Part shown: one piece after another, positions 7,739 to 16,276 of the stretch
Layout of the letters: each line of letters begins with the position of its first letter
Numbering within the stretch: the first letter of the stretch is position 1
Source: Polaribacter sp.
GTDB lineage: Bacteria > Bacteroidota > Bacteroidia > Flavobacteriales > Flavobacteriaceae
Direction: 5' to 3'
NCBI GenBank assembly: GCA_028343155.1
Contig: JAOLXX010000012.1
Coordinates: 1-64,000, forward strand
DNA: 64,000 nt
Notes under the pieces: model-generated
Databases searched by the model: none
What the model saw: only the letters and a program-made list of their open reading frames with translations
What the model was told of the DNA's origin: nothing
Program-made: the position numbers and the translations under genes

Positions 7739-8986
7739 CTACTTTATAAAACCGACACCAACGGTATTGTTTGTTTTCGGGTTGATTAAAATAAAAGACC
7801 CATTCGATTTATTGTCTTTGTAAGAATCAAATAATAAAGGTTTACTTAATTTTAATTGTATATCTCCGATTTGATTTAATGCTAATTCTGATGGATTTTC
7901 TTCAATCCCAGAAAAATCAGTTTTAATAATACTTGCCAATCGTGTAATTTTTGCCTGAGCATCGTTTACACCATGTCTGATATAATATTTTTGAGAGACT
8001 TCCAAAGGAGCACTGTCCATCCAACAAATAGTTGCATCAATTTGCTTGGCTATTGTTGGTACTTCATTTACTTTCACCAACATATCTCCTCTACTAACAT
8101 TTACGTTATCTTCTAGAGTGATGGTGACAGAACTTCCTATTTTTGCGCTTGTATATTCTTTATCAAAGAAATTAATACTCTTAATTTTCGATTTTGTCTG
8201 AGAAGGCAACACAGCCACTTCATCTCCAACAGCTAAATCTCCACCATAAATTTTACCTGCATACCCTCTAAAATCATGGTAAGCTGACGTTTTTGGTCTT
8301 ATAACAGTTTGTACAGGAAAACGTGCTTGAGAAATATCACTAATATCATCAGTTTCTAAATTTTCTAGATGATGCATTAATGTTTCCCCTTTATACCACG
8401 ACATTTTTTCCGACTTATGAACCACATTATCCCCTTGCAAAGCAGACATCGGAATAAAAGTCAAATTCTGATCTTTGTACTCGCTTTTACTTGCTAAATA
8501 TTCAATTTCTCCTTTAATTATATTGTATTTTTCTTCTGAAAAATCAACTAAATCCATTTTATTAATCGCAATTACGACGTCTTTTATTCTCAATAAATTA
8601 TTGATAAAAAAGTGTCGGTATGTTTGCTCAATAACACCGTTTCTAGCATCAATTAAAACAATAGAAACTTGCGCTGTTGAAGCACCAGTAACCATGTTTC
8701 TTGTATATTCAATATGACCTGGAGTATCTGCAATAATGAAACTCTTTGAAGGTGTAGAAAAATAAATATGCGCTACATCAATTGTAATTCCTTGCTCTCG
8801 TTCTGCAACTAAACCGTCTGTTGCTAGAGAAAAATCTAGATAGTCAAAACCACGTTGCCTACTTTTTTCTTCAATAGCTTCTAATTTATCGTCAGTTAAA
8901 GACTTTGTGTCATACAAAATACGACCAATTAAGGTACTTTTACCATCGTCTACACTTCCTGCTGTTGCTATTTTTAGTACTTTCAT
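7739..8986 (-). CDS. cysN: Sulfate adenylyltransferase subunit 1 (GTPase)
   Basis: A 415-residue EF-Tu-like GTPase that couples GTP hydrolysis to formation of adenosine phosphosulfate by CysD. GTP-binding motifs are AGSVDDGKST (G1), ADTPGH (G3) and NKMD (G4), followed by the beta-barrel domains 2 and 3. It stops after the EF-Tu-like part: there is no APS kinase (CysC) domain as in CysNC fusions. It lies 54 bases after cysD and 64 bases before the sulfite reductase gene. Confidence 0.96.
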   Translation of the reverse strand: MKVLKIATAGSVDDGKSTLIGRILYDTKSLTDDKLEAIEEKSRQRGFDYLDFSLATDGLVAEREQGITIDVAHIYFSTPSKSFIIADTPGHIEYTRNMVTGASTAQVSIVLIDARNGVIEQTYRHFFINNLLRIKDVVIAINKMDLVDFSEEKYNIIKGEIEYLASKSEYKDQNLTFIPMSALQGDNVVHKSEKMSWYKGETLMHHLENLETDDISDISQARFPVQTVIRPKTSAYHDFRGYAGKIYGGDLAVGDEVAVLPSQTKSKIKSINFFDKEYTSAKIGSSVTITLEDNVNVSRGDMLVKVNEVPTIAKQIDATICWMDSAPLEVSQKYYIRHGVNDAQAKITRLASIIKTDFSGIEENPSELALNQIGDIQLKLSKPLLFDSYKDNKSNGSFILINPKTNNTVGVGFIK

Positions 8987-9040
8987 TTTTTTGTTTTGTT
9001 GTTGGTTTTTGGTTTATTACTAGCAACCAAAAACTAATTT

Positions 9041-9946
9041 TTAGAAATACCCTTGTTGTTTTCTTTTTTCCATTGCTGCTTCGGAACGCTTATCATCAAT
9101 TCTTGCGCCTCTTTCTGAAATTGAAGAATCTCTAATTTCTTCAACTACTTTTGCAATGTCTACTGCATCAGATAAAACGGCTGCTGTACAACTCATATCG
9201 CCTACAGTTCTGAAACGAACCATTCTTTCTAACACTTCTTCTTCTTTATCTCTAAAGACAACTTCATCGTCTGCAGACCAAATCATCCCATCTCTAACAA
9301 ATGTTTTTCTTTTGTGCGCAAAATAGATCGAAGGAATTTCAATATCTTCTTCTTCTATATAAGACCAAACATCTAATTCGGTCCAATTTGAAATTGGAAA
9401 AACACGTACGTTTTGCCCTAGGTCAATGCGTCCGTTCAACATATCAAATACTTCTGGTCGTTGGTTTTTTTCATCCCATTGTCCAAAATCATCTCTAACA
9501 GAAAAAATTCTTTCTTTCGCCCTTGCCTTCTCTTCATCTCTTCTCGCTCCACCAATACAAGCATCAAAACCAAACTCTTCAATAGCGTCTAACAACGTTT
9601 CTGTTTGTAACATATTTCTACTTGCATATCGACCCGTTTCTTCTTTTACACGACCACTATCGATGTTGTCTTGTACATCTCGCACGATCAACTCAACCCC
9701 CAATTCTTCAACTAATCGATCTCTAAATTCAATTGTTTCAGGAAAATTATGTCCTGTATCAATATGCATTAATGGAAAAGGAATTTTTGCAGGATAAAAC
9801 GCTTTTTGCGCTAAACGTACTAATGTGATACTGTCTTTTCCTCCAGAAAACAATAGCACAGGTTTTTCAAATTGCGCTACGACTTCTCTAAAAATATAAA
9901 TTGCTTCACTTTCTAAAGCATCTACTTGTATTATTCTTTGACTCAT
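9041..9946 (-). CDS. cysD: Sulfate adenylyltransferase subunit 2
   Basis: A 301-residue ATP pyrophosphatase-type enzyme that forms APS from ATP and sulfate. The PP-loop SGGKDS is at residues 34-39; MHIDTGHNFPETI, ACIGGARRDEEKARAKERI and RVFPISNWTELDVW are family blocks. I place the start at the ATG at 9946 (MSQRIIQVDALE), as in relatives; the frame continues ten codons upstream into the cysH stop region. It is followed by cysN, its obligate partner subunit. Confidence 0.96.
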   Translation of the reverse strand: MSQRIIQVDALESEAIYIFREVVAQFEKPVLLFSGGKDSITLVRLAQKAFYPAKIPFPLMHIDTGHNFPETIEFRDRLVEELGVELIVRDVQDNIDSGRVKEETGRYASRNMLQTETLLDAIEEFGFDACIGGARRDEEKARAKERIFSVRDDFGQWDEKNQRPEVFDMLNGRIDLGQNVRVFPISNWTELDVWSYIEEEDIEIPSIYFAHKRKTFVRDGMIWSADDEVVFRDKEEEVLERMVRFRTVGDMSCTAAVLSDAVDIAKVVEEIRDSSISERGARIDDKRSEAAMEKRKQQGYF

Positions 9947-9957
9947 AGTATTTTTTT

Positions 9958-10572
9958 TTAGATATGTAAACCACATTCACGGTTACTTTCTACTTTTGTT
10001 GGATCGAAATAAGTGAATTCATTTGGCAAATTTTCTGCTTCTAAATAAGCATCCAATGCTGCATCTGTCCAGTTATAAAATGGACTTACTTTTATAATTC
10101 CGTCTTTGCTTTGAGAAACAATATCAATACTATTTCTAAAAGCGGTTTGCCCTTTTCTTAAGTTTGTAAACCAAACATCTGGTTGATGTTCCTTCATTGC
10201 TCTTGTAAAGGGTTCTAATTTTACTTGCGCTGTAAAAACTACATGTTTTGGATCTTCTATAGAAGGAACTCCTAGCACGACATTCCTATGAGCAGCAGTT
10301 TGCTTTGGGGTATATAAATGAATATTTAAATTCAATTTTTTACTAATTTCTTCAGCATGTTTATAGGTTTGTACTGTATTGTACCCTGTATCACACCAAA
10401 TTACTTTAATGTCTTTTTGCACGTCAGTAACTGCTTTTAAAATCGCTACTTCATAAGGTCTAAAGTTGGTCGTAATTACTGGATTCTTACCAAAAGAAAT
10501 TGCCCAGGCTATAATTTCTGCTGGACTTTTAGTTTTTAGTGTTTCGTTAATCTCTACTATGTTTATCCCCAT
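9958..10572 (-). CDS. cysH: Phosphoadenylylsulfate (PAPS) reductase-like protein
   Basis: A 204-residue thioredoxin- or glutaredoxin-dependent reductase that releases sulfite from activated sulfate. The C-terminal catalytic ECGLH motif has its cysteine at position 200; the only other cysteine is in VIWCDTGYNT. The CC...CxxC set that binds a 4Fe-4S cluster in APS reductases is absent, so by class rules it should use PAPS. The start at 10572 (MGINIVE) is fixed by a TAATG overlap with the stop of the DUF2061 gene, suggesting translational coupling. No APS kinase gene (cysC) is present in the window, so PAPS formation must rely on a gene elsewhere, or the substrate class is unusual. Confidence 0.92.
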   Translation of the reverse strand: MGINIVEINETLKTKSPAEIIAWAISFGKNPVITTNFRPYEVAILKAVTDVQKDIKVIWCDTGYNTVQTYKHAEEISKKLNLNIHLYTPKQTAAHRNVVLGVPSIEDPKHVVFTAQVKLEPFTRAMKEHQPDVWFTNLRKGQTAFRNSIDIVSQSKDGIIKVSPFYNWTDAALDAYLEAENLPNEFTYFDPTKVESNRECGLHI

Positions 10573-10835
10573 TACTTTCCCCATTTTATTTTATTCCATA
10601 TTCTTTCATGAAAGAAGTATAAAACTAATTTTGTTAAAAAATCTACGGAGGCAATTGATGTTGCCAACCCAATTTGACCTGTTAAAAAATAAGACACTAT
10701 CAAAGTATCTAGAGTTCCAACGACCCTCCAGCTTAATGCTTTTAAGACACTTCGCATAGGTTTCTCAGAAGTTTTATCTTCTTCAAAACTGCTACTTTGT
10801 CCTTTTTTACTATAAATGATTTGGTTTAAAATCAT
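10572..10835 (-). CDS. DUF2061 small membrane protein, first gene of the cys operon
   Basis: An 87-residue protein with a polar N-terminal tail (about 25 residues) followed by RSVLKALSWRVVGTLDTLI and two hydrophobic segments, then a terminal FFHERIWNKIKWG. This is the DUF2061 pattern, a family of short membrane proteins of unknown biochemical role. Its stop codon overlaps the cysH start (TAATG). Its place at the head of the sulfate-assimilation operon suggests a link to sulfate entry or to the membrane side of the pathway, but no reaction can be assigned from sequence. Confidence 0.88.
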   Translation of the reverse strand: MILNQIIYSKKGQSSSFEEDKTSEKPMRSVLKALSWRVVGTLDTLIVSYFLTGQIGLATSIASVDFLTKLVLYFFHERIWNKIKWGK

Positions 10836-10860
10836 AAAAAAAATATTTCAAAATAATTAG

Positions 10861-10957
10861 CCTACTATATTAATAGGGTATGCAAACATACTCCAAAAAT
10901 TTTGACTACGTCGACAAATAATGTAAATAATTTTAAAAACCCTACAAAATTAGTAGA
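10861..10957 (-). promoter_or_regulatory. cys operon promoter with two Rrf2-type dyads
   Basis: On the minus strand a flavobacterial -7 box TATGTTTG lies at 10890-10883, with a TTTG at 10917-10914 as a possible -33 element. A dyad CCTACTATATTAATAGG (10861-10877) falls at the expected transcription start, and a second, CCTACAAAATTAGTAGA (10941-10957), lies about 60 bases upstream. Both match the perfect dyad before the neighbouring Rrf2 gene at 14 of 17 positions. The downstream site could block initiation; the upstream site could serve activation or cooperative binding. Regulation by the Rrf2 protein is inferred. Confidence 0.6.
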
Positions 10958-11057
10958 TTAATAACAAAAAGACAAATAGTTTGAGGATTTGAAATTATTT
11001 TCAGTTCCTTATAGACATACTTTTCTTTGTAAAAAACTTTAAAAATAAGTTGTTTCA

Positions 11058-11471
11058 TTAGCAATTACACAAATCTGCTAAAGTCGTGTTTTTAAATATT
11101 TCCAATGAACTGTCTCTAACTTGCGCCATTAACTTATGAACAGCACATGCATTTTCGTCTGGGCAATCTTCACATTTTTCATAAAAATTTAGACTTACGC
11201 AAGGAATCATAGAAATAGGACCTTCTAAAATTCTCATCACTGCAGCCATTTGAATATCTTTTGGTTCTTTTAAGATATAATAACCACCACCTTTTCCTTT
11301 TTTAGAACCCAAAAAATCATTTTTACGAAGTGTTAATAGAATACTTTCTAAAAATTTTAAAGAAATGTTTTCGCTTTTAGATATGGTCGCAATTTGAACA
11401 GGAGTTCTATTTTCTTGTCTCGCTAGATACGTAAGCGCTTTGATTCCGTATTTGGTTTTTTTTGAAAGCAT
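11058..11471 (-). CDS. Rrf2-family transcriptional regulator with Fe-S-type cysteines
   Basis: A 137-residue winged-helix regulator. LSKKTKYGIKALTYLARQE opens the DNA-binding domain; ISLKFLESILLTLRKNDFLGSKKGKGGGY is the recognition helix and wing. In the sensor region C91, C100, C103, C109 and H112 give C-x8-C-x2-C-x5-C-x2-H, whose last part resembles the C-x5-C-x2-H ligand set of IscR. It may therefore sense Fe-S status, or cysteine as CymR does. I chose the ATG at 11471; an in-frame TTG two codons upstream is the only alternative. Divergence from nothing nearby and a location just upstream of the cys operon on the same strand suggest that this operon is its target. Confidence 0.9.
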   Translation of the reverse strand: MLSKKTKYGIKALTYLARQENRTPVQIATISKSENISLKFLESILLTLRKNDFLGSKKGKGGGYYILKEPKDIQMAAVMRILEGPISMIPCVSLNFYEKCEDCPDENACAVHKLMAQVRDSSLEIFKNTTLADLCNC

Positions 11472-11474
11472 GTA

Positions 11475-11520
11475 CAAATATAGAAATAAAAAACAGAATC
11501 CCTACTAAGTTAGTAGGGAT
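11475..11520 (-). promoter_or_regulatory. Rrf2 gene promoter and perfect 11-bp dyad operator
   Basis: At 11498-11520 arms ATCCCTACTAA and TTAGTAGGGAT flank one central base, a perfect inverted repeat. A -7 box TATATTTG is at 11482-11475 on the minus strand, only 3 bases before the ATG, so the transcript may be nearly leaderless. The dyad covers the -33 region, as expected for autorepression. Related dyads occur before the cys operon. Confidence 0.7.
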
Positions 11521-11563
11521 ATTGTTTTAATGTTTTTTGGAGTTTATGGACCGAATTTTAAAA

Positions 11564-11587
11564 GAAAAAAAAGAAGCCTTCTTCTAC
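11564..11587 (-). terminator. Terminator after metZ
   Basis: On the minus strand AGAAG-AAGG-CTTCT (11585-11572) is followed by a run of eight T, just after the metZ stop. The stem is short, but the position is right for the end of the metY-metX/thrA-metZ operon. Confidence 0.55.
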
Positions 11588-11593
11588 CTGTTT

Positions 11594-12769
11594 TTATTCC
11601 CCTCCCAAAGCTTGATGGATGTCTGCAATAATATCTTCTACATCTTCTAGCCCTACAGAAATTCTAACCAAACCGTCTGTAATTCCTACTTCTAATCGAT
11701 CTTGCTCAGACAATCTACCATGCGTTGTAGAGGAAGGATGTGTTACAATAGTTCTTGTGTCTCCTAGGTTTGCTGACAAGGAACACATTTTTATTTTATC
11801 TAAAAATTTTCTACCAGCATCGATGCCTCCTTCTATTTCGAAAACAACAATATTCCCTCCTAACTTCATTTGCTTTTTAGCAATTTCATATTGTGGATGT
11901 GACTTCAAAAAGGGATACTTTACAAACGTTACGTTTTTATTCGCTTCTAAAAAGGTAGCCACTTTCAACGCGTTTTCACAATGTCTATCTACTCGTATTG
12001 ACAAAGTCTCTATACTCTTAGACAATATCCATGCATTAAAAGGTGACATTGCGGGACCTGTATTTCTTGCAAAAAGATAAATTTCACGCATCAATTCTTT
12101 GGAACCAACCGTAATACCTCCTAAAACTCTACCCTGACCGTCTATTAATTTTGTCGCGGAATGTATGACTAAATCGGCACCAAATTTAATTGGTTGCTGG
12201 ATATAAGGCGTTGCAAAGCAATTATCAACAATATAAATAAGGTTGTGCTTTTTTGCAATTTTACCGATCAACTCTAAATCTAAAATATCTACCCCAGGAT
12301 TTGTGGGGGTTTCTATATAAATAATTTTTGTATTTGGTTGAATTAAACTTTCTAATAAAGCGACTTCATTTACCTTAAAATAAGACGTTTCAATATTCCA
12401 TTTTGGTAAGAATTTAGTAAACATCGTATGTGTTGAACCAAATACAGAACGACAAGAAACCACATGATCTCCGGCATTTAACAAGGCAGCAAATGTTGAA
12501 AAAATAGACGACATTCCCGTCGCAAAAGCATAGCCAGCTTCTGCTCCTTCCATAGCTACAATTTTATCTACAAACTCGGTCGTGTTTGGGTTGGTAAATC
12601 GACTGTATAAATTACGTTCTTTCTCTTCTGCAAAAGAGGCACGCATATCTTCTGCGTCATCAAAAACAAAACTCGATGTTAAATAGAGTGGTGTTGAATG
12701 TTCAGAAAATTGTGTTCGTTCCGTTTGAGTTCGTATCGCTACTGTTTCAATTTTTTTTTTATTACTCAT
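11594..12769 (-). CDS. metZ: Cys/Met-metabolism PLP enzyme, probable O-succinylhomoserine sulfhydrylase
   Basis: A 391-residue fold-type I PLP enzyme of the trans-sulfuration family. The PLP lysine lies in IHSATKLIDGQG; YSRFTNPNT, ETPTNPG and HPSSTTHGRL are conserved blocks. Sequence style resembles MetZ (O-succinylhomoserine sulfhydrylase), but cystathionine gamma-synthase or a second acetylhomoserine enzyme is possible. The ATG at 12769 (MSNKKKIETVAIRTQ) is preferred; an upstream in-frame start would overlap the previous gene. It is the third gene of the SAM-riboswitch operon, 47 bases after the metX-thrA fusion, and gives the cell a second homoserine-thiolation enzyme besides metY. Confidence 0.88.
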   Translation of the reverse strand: MSNKKKIETVAIRTQTERTQFSEHSTPLYLTSSFVFDDAEDMRASFAEEKERNLYSRFTNPNTTEFVDKIVAMEGAEAGYAFATGMSSIFSTFAALLNAGDHVVSCRSVFGSTHTMFTKFLPKWNIETSYFKVNEVALLESLIQPNTKIIYIETPTNPGVDILDLELIGKIAKKHNLIYIVDNCFATPYIQQPIKFGADLVIHSATKLIDGQGRVLGGITVGSKELMREIYLFARNTGPAMSPFNAWILSKSIETLSIRVDRHCENALKVATFLEANKNVTFVKYPFLKSHPQYEIAKKQMKLGGNIVVFEIEGGIDAGRKFLDKIKMCSLSANLGDTRTIVTHPSSTTHGRLSEQDRLEVGITDGLVRISVGLEDVEDIIADIHQALGGE

Positions 12770-12816
12770 TTTCTTTTTTATCAAATACTGAAACAAGTTC
12801 AGTATGTTACTGGTTA

Positions 12817-15800
12817 TCAATTATTATGTTTTGCTAATCTTAAAATATCTCCAAAAACGCCTCTTGCCGTTACACTAGCTCCTGCTCCTGCACCTTGAAT
12901 GACAATCGGTTGTTCTCCATAAGACGCTGTGTAAATTTCAAAAATTACATCCGATTCTTTTAAAGCCCCTAATGGGGTCGTTTCTGGTGTGGAAACTAAT
13001 TTCACTTCCAACTTTCCTTTATTTTGTGATAAATCTCCGCTTAATTCACCAATATAACGCAAAACGTGATTTGGTTTTTGCTCCTCTTTTAGTGCTTGAT
13101 ATTCCTCATTTAACAATTCTAAATTGCCTAAAAAGGCATCCGCAGCGCTATTTCTTAATTTTTCTGGAATTAAGTTTTGAATAGTCGCTTCTGTGAATTC
13201 ATTTTCTAAATCTAGTTCTCTTGCTAAAATTAATAATTTTCTTGCGACATCATTACCCCCTAAGTCTTCCCGAGGATCTGGCTCTGTCAATCCTTTATCA
13301 ATTGCTTCTTGTAAGACCTCTGAAAAAGGAACGTTTTTCACAGAAAAATTATTAAACAAATAACTTAAAGACCCTGAAAATACGCCTCTAATTTTAGTAA
13401 TATTTTCTCCTGATTCATGCAATAAACGGATGGTATCAATTAAAGGCAAACCTGCACCAACATTTGTTTCGTATAGATATTGCTTTTTGTGTTCCTTTAA
13501 TTTTACTCTCACTTCTTTATAGAAATCAAAAGATAAGGTATTGGCTATTTTATTACAAGAAACCAAATCAAAACCAGCCTCAATAAAAGGAATATAAGTA
13601 TTCGTAAAATTTACACTAGCCGTATTATCTACAGCAATTAAATTTTCGAAGTGATGTGCTTTTGCAAATGCAATAACAGCATCGACACCCAAATTCTCAT
13701 CCCCTTTTTCTAATAAATTTTGTTTCCAGTTTTTAGAAACTCCCTCTTTACTTAATAATACTTTCTTCGAATTGGCAACTGCAAAAACGTTGAGCTGTAT
13801 TTTTCTTCGTTCTAAAACAGCTTGTGTGTTTTCAATTATTTGATCGATTAACGTTCCACCAACCAAACCTTTTCCAAAAATAGCAATATTGATCTTTTTG
13901 ATAACACCAAAGACTTGTCCATGAATAACATTCACAGCTTTGTATAATTCTTCTTTTTTTACCACCAAACTCACATTCTTTCCCGTCACCGTATTATTAA
14001 ACAAAACAGGTACAATTTGGTTTTTAATTAAGGCATTATAAGGAAGATGAAATTCACTCAAATCTTGTCCTACAATAGAAATTATTGCCACATTATTTAC
14101 AATAGAAATATGATTTACATCTTGTGAATAAAAATCATTTTCAAATTCTCTTTCTAAAGCAGCAACTGCCTCAACAGCTCTATTTGCTTCAATAATTAAA
14201 CCAATTCCTCTTTCTGAAGAACCTTGAGCAATAATACTTATACTAATGTCTCGATCGCTTAATGTCTTAAAAATACGAGCATCTACACCCACTTTCCCTA
14301 ACAAACCTCTTCCTTCAAAATTTAATAAGGCAACGTTATCGATCGTTGAAATCGACTTGATTCCTTTTGCAGAAGGAGCAGATGTAATTAAAGTTCCTTT
14401 GTCTTCTTTATTAAAGGTATTTAAAATACGAAGGTCGATGTTCTTTTCCAATAATGGAATGATCGTTTTTGCATGTAAAACATTCGCTCCAAAATTGGCC
14501 AACTCATTGGCTTCTGAATAAGAGAGTTGTTCAATTTTTTTTGCATCTGCAACCAAATCTGGATTTGCTGTAAAAATACCACTAACATGGGTGTAATTTT
14601 GCAACTCATCTGCATCCAAATAATTGGCTAACAAAGCAGCTGTATAATTACTTCCATTCCTTCCTAAAGTAGTTGTTTCTCCCTTTTCATTAGAAGCAAT
14701 AAAACCAGTAACAATATTAATTTTTGTGGTATTATCCTTAAAATAGCGAAGCACATTCTCTTTAGAAAGCCCTGTAATAGCCTGTGCATTTCCAAAATTT
14801 TCGTCCGTAATAATCAAAGACCTTGCATCTAAAGGATTTGCAGAAACTTGTTGTTTTTCTAACAAACTAGTCACCAATTTTACAGATAATAGTTCGCCTT
14901 GCGCTAAAACCACATCTTTAATTTTCTGACTATAGTCTCCCAATAAAAAAACACCCTCAAAAACAGTTTCTAATTTTGAAAATTCTTGAGAAAAATCAAT
15001 TGTATTATTGGGTGCTTGTTGATATTCTTTAAAGGCTTTAAACGCTGATTTGTATTCCTTTTTTGCTGCTGCCTTTTCTAAAATAGCTTCTAATTCGTTG
15101 GTTGAATTTCCTCTTGCAGAAGCAACTACCGTAAATTTATCTCCGTTCTTATATTTACTTACAATAATTTCAATTGCATTTGCCAAGCCTTTCCCATTGG
15201 CTAAAGATTTTCCACCAAATTTTAAAACTTTCATCTTATTTTCTCTGTAGTCTTTATTAAAAATAGGTTCAATAATTTTTTGTAATTGATCATATTCTAT
15301 CAAAAAAGCATCATGACCATGAACAGAATTTATCTCATGATAGGTCACGTTATCTTTTGTTAGGGCCAACTTTTTAAACGTTTCTCTATTCTCTTCCGCA
15401 GTAAAAAACAAATCAGAACTCACCCCAATAATGTGAATATTAGCCTCCACATTCTTTAGAATTTCAATTTCTTTTTTCCCCCCAACTGTAACATCAATTG
15501 TTTTTAATAATTGATTCATTAATTTGTAGGAAGACAGTTGATACCGTTCTTGTAATTTTTCACCATGATGCAAAAGCCAACTCTCAACATCAAATACATC
15601 TGAGTTGTCTTTTTTAGAGCGATGAAACCGTTCTTTAAATGACGCTGGTGTTCTATAACATAACATTGCATGCATACGTGCATCATGTACAGGATTGCTT
15701 GAATTTACCAAAAATTGTTCCTGAATCTGACAATTGGCGATCAACCAATCGGTAGATTTCCAATCGGTCGCGATGGGTAAAAAATGTTGGGTAATTTTAG

Positions 15801-16218
15801 TATTTAAAATAACCATTTCCCAAGCAATTCCTCCACCTAGAGAACCTCCAATTAATGCAAATAATGACTTAATTTTTAAGACTGACAATCCTTCTAAAAA
15901 AATTCTTGCAACATCTCTTGCGATAAACTCCTTGTAAGTATCAATTAAAAAACCATCGAAACCATTTCCGGGAATATTGAAAGATAAAATGGTATATGTA
16001 TTGGTGTTGATTGCCTTTTCTTCTCCGACAATATCTACCCACCAACCCTCATTTCCAGCAACATTACTATGTCCCGTTAATGCATGATTAATTAACACCA
16101 CAGGAGCAGTACCTAGTTCTTTTCCAAAAACTTGGTAGCTCAAATTTAGTTCAGAAATCGAAGCACCCGTTTCTGTAGTGAAATTCTTTATTTTGATATG
16201 TTGCAATTGATGTTCCAA
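12817..16218 (-). CDS. Trifunctional fusion: homoserine O-acetyltransferase-like (MetX) + aspartate kinase + homoserine dehydrogenase
   Basis: One open frame of 1133 residues. Residues 1-327 are an alpha/beta hydrolase of the MetX family: NHALTGHS, nucleophile elbow GGSLGGG, acid in SSDLFF and histidine in VHGHDAFL. Residue 329 begins MKVLKFGGKSLA, the aspartokinase ATP/aspartate site, followed by ACT-type regulatory repeats to about 780; INIAIFGKGLVGG then opens homoserine dehydrogenase, ending with the DPREDLGGNDVARK block. The protein would phosphorylate aspartate, reduce the semialdehyde to homoserine and activate homoserine for sulfhydrylation by metY/metZ. No stop or frameshift separates the domains. 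Expression should follow the SAM riboswitch before metY. A separate threonine branch cannot be judged here. Confidence 0.93.
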   Translation of the reverse strand: MEHQLQHIKIKNFTTETGASISELNLSYQVFGKELGTAPVVLINHALTGHSNVAGNEGWWVDIVGEEKAINTNTYTILSFNIPGNGFDGFLIDTYKEFIARDVARIFLEGLSVLKIKSLFALIGGSLGGGIAWEMVILNTKITQHFLPIATDWKSTDWLIANCQIQEQFLVNSSNPVHDARMHAMLCYRTPASFKERFHRSKKDNSDVFDVESWLLHHGEKLQERYQLSSYKLMNQLLKTIDVTVGGKKEIEILKNVEANIHIIGVSSDLFFTAEENRETFKKLALTKDNVTYHEINSVHGHDAFLIEYDQLQKIIEPIFNKDYRENKMKVLKFGGKSLANGKGLANAIEIIVSKYKNGDKFTVVASARGNSTNELEAILEKAAAKKEYKSAFKAFKEYQQAPNNTIDFSQEFSKLETVFEGVFLLGDYSQKIKDVVLAQGELLSVKLVTSLLEKQQVSANPLDARSLIITDENFGNAQAITGLSKENVLRYFKDNTTKINIVTGFIASNEKGETTTLGRNGSNYTAALLANYLDADELQNYTHVSGIFTANPDLVADAKKIEQLSYSEANELANFGANVLHAKTIIPLLEKNIDLRILNTFNKEDKGTLITSAPSAKGIKSISTIDNVALLNFEGRGLLGKVGVDARIFKTLSDRDISISIIAQGSSERGIGLIIEANRAVEAVAALEREFENDFYSQDVNHISIVNNVAIISIVGQDLSEFHLPYNALIKNQIVPVLFNNTVTGKNVSLVVKKEELYKAVNVIHGQVFGVIKKINIAIFGKGLVGGTLIDQIIENTQAVLERRKIQLNVFAVANSKKVLLSKEGVSKNWKQNLLEKGDENLGVDAVIAFAKAHHFENLIAVDNTASVNFTNTYIPFIEAGFDLVSCNKIANTLSFDFYKEVRVKLKEHKKQYLYETNVGAGLPLIDTIRLLHESGENITKIRGVFSGSLSYLFNNFSVKNVPFSEVLQEAIDKGLTEPDPREDLGGNDVARKLLILARELDLENEFTEATIQNLIPEKLRNSAADAFLGNLELLNEEYQALKEEQKPNHVLRYIGELSGDLSQNKGKLEVKLVSTPETTPLGALKESDVIFEIYTASYGEQPIVIQGAGAGASVTARGVFGDILRLAKHNN

Positions 16219-16276
16219 TTATCTTTCATGAATTTAAGCGGACAAAGTTATAAAAACCTTGTACGCTATTACTTAA

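Noticed and set aside
12817-16218. Separate metX and thrA genes
   Set aside because: The frame is continuous through the junction with no stop, so a fusion is the direct reading, although internal initiation at residue 329 is not excluded.
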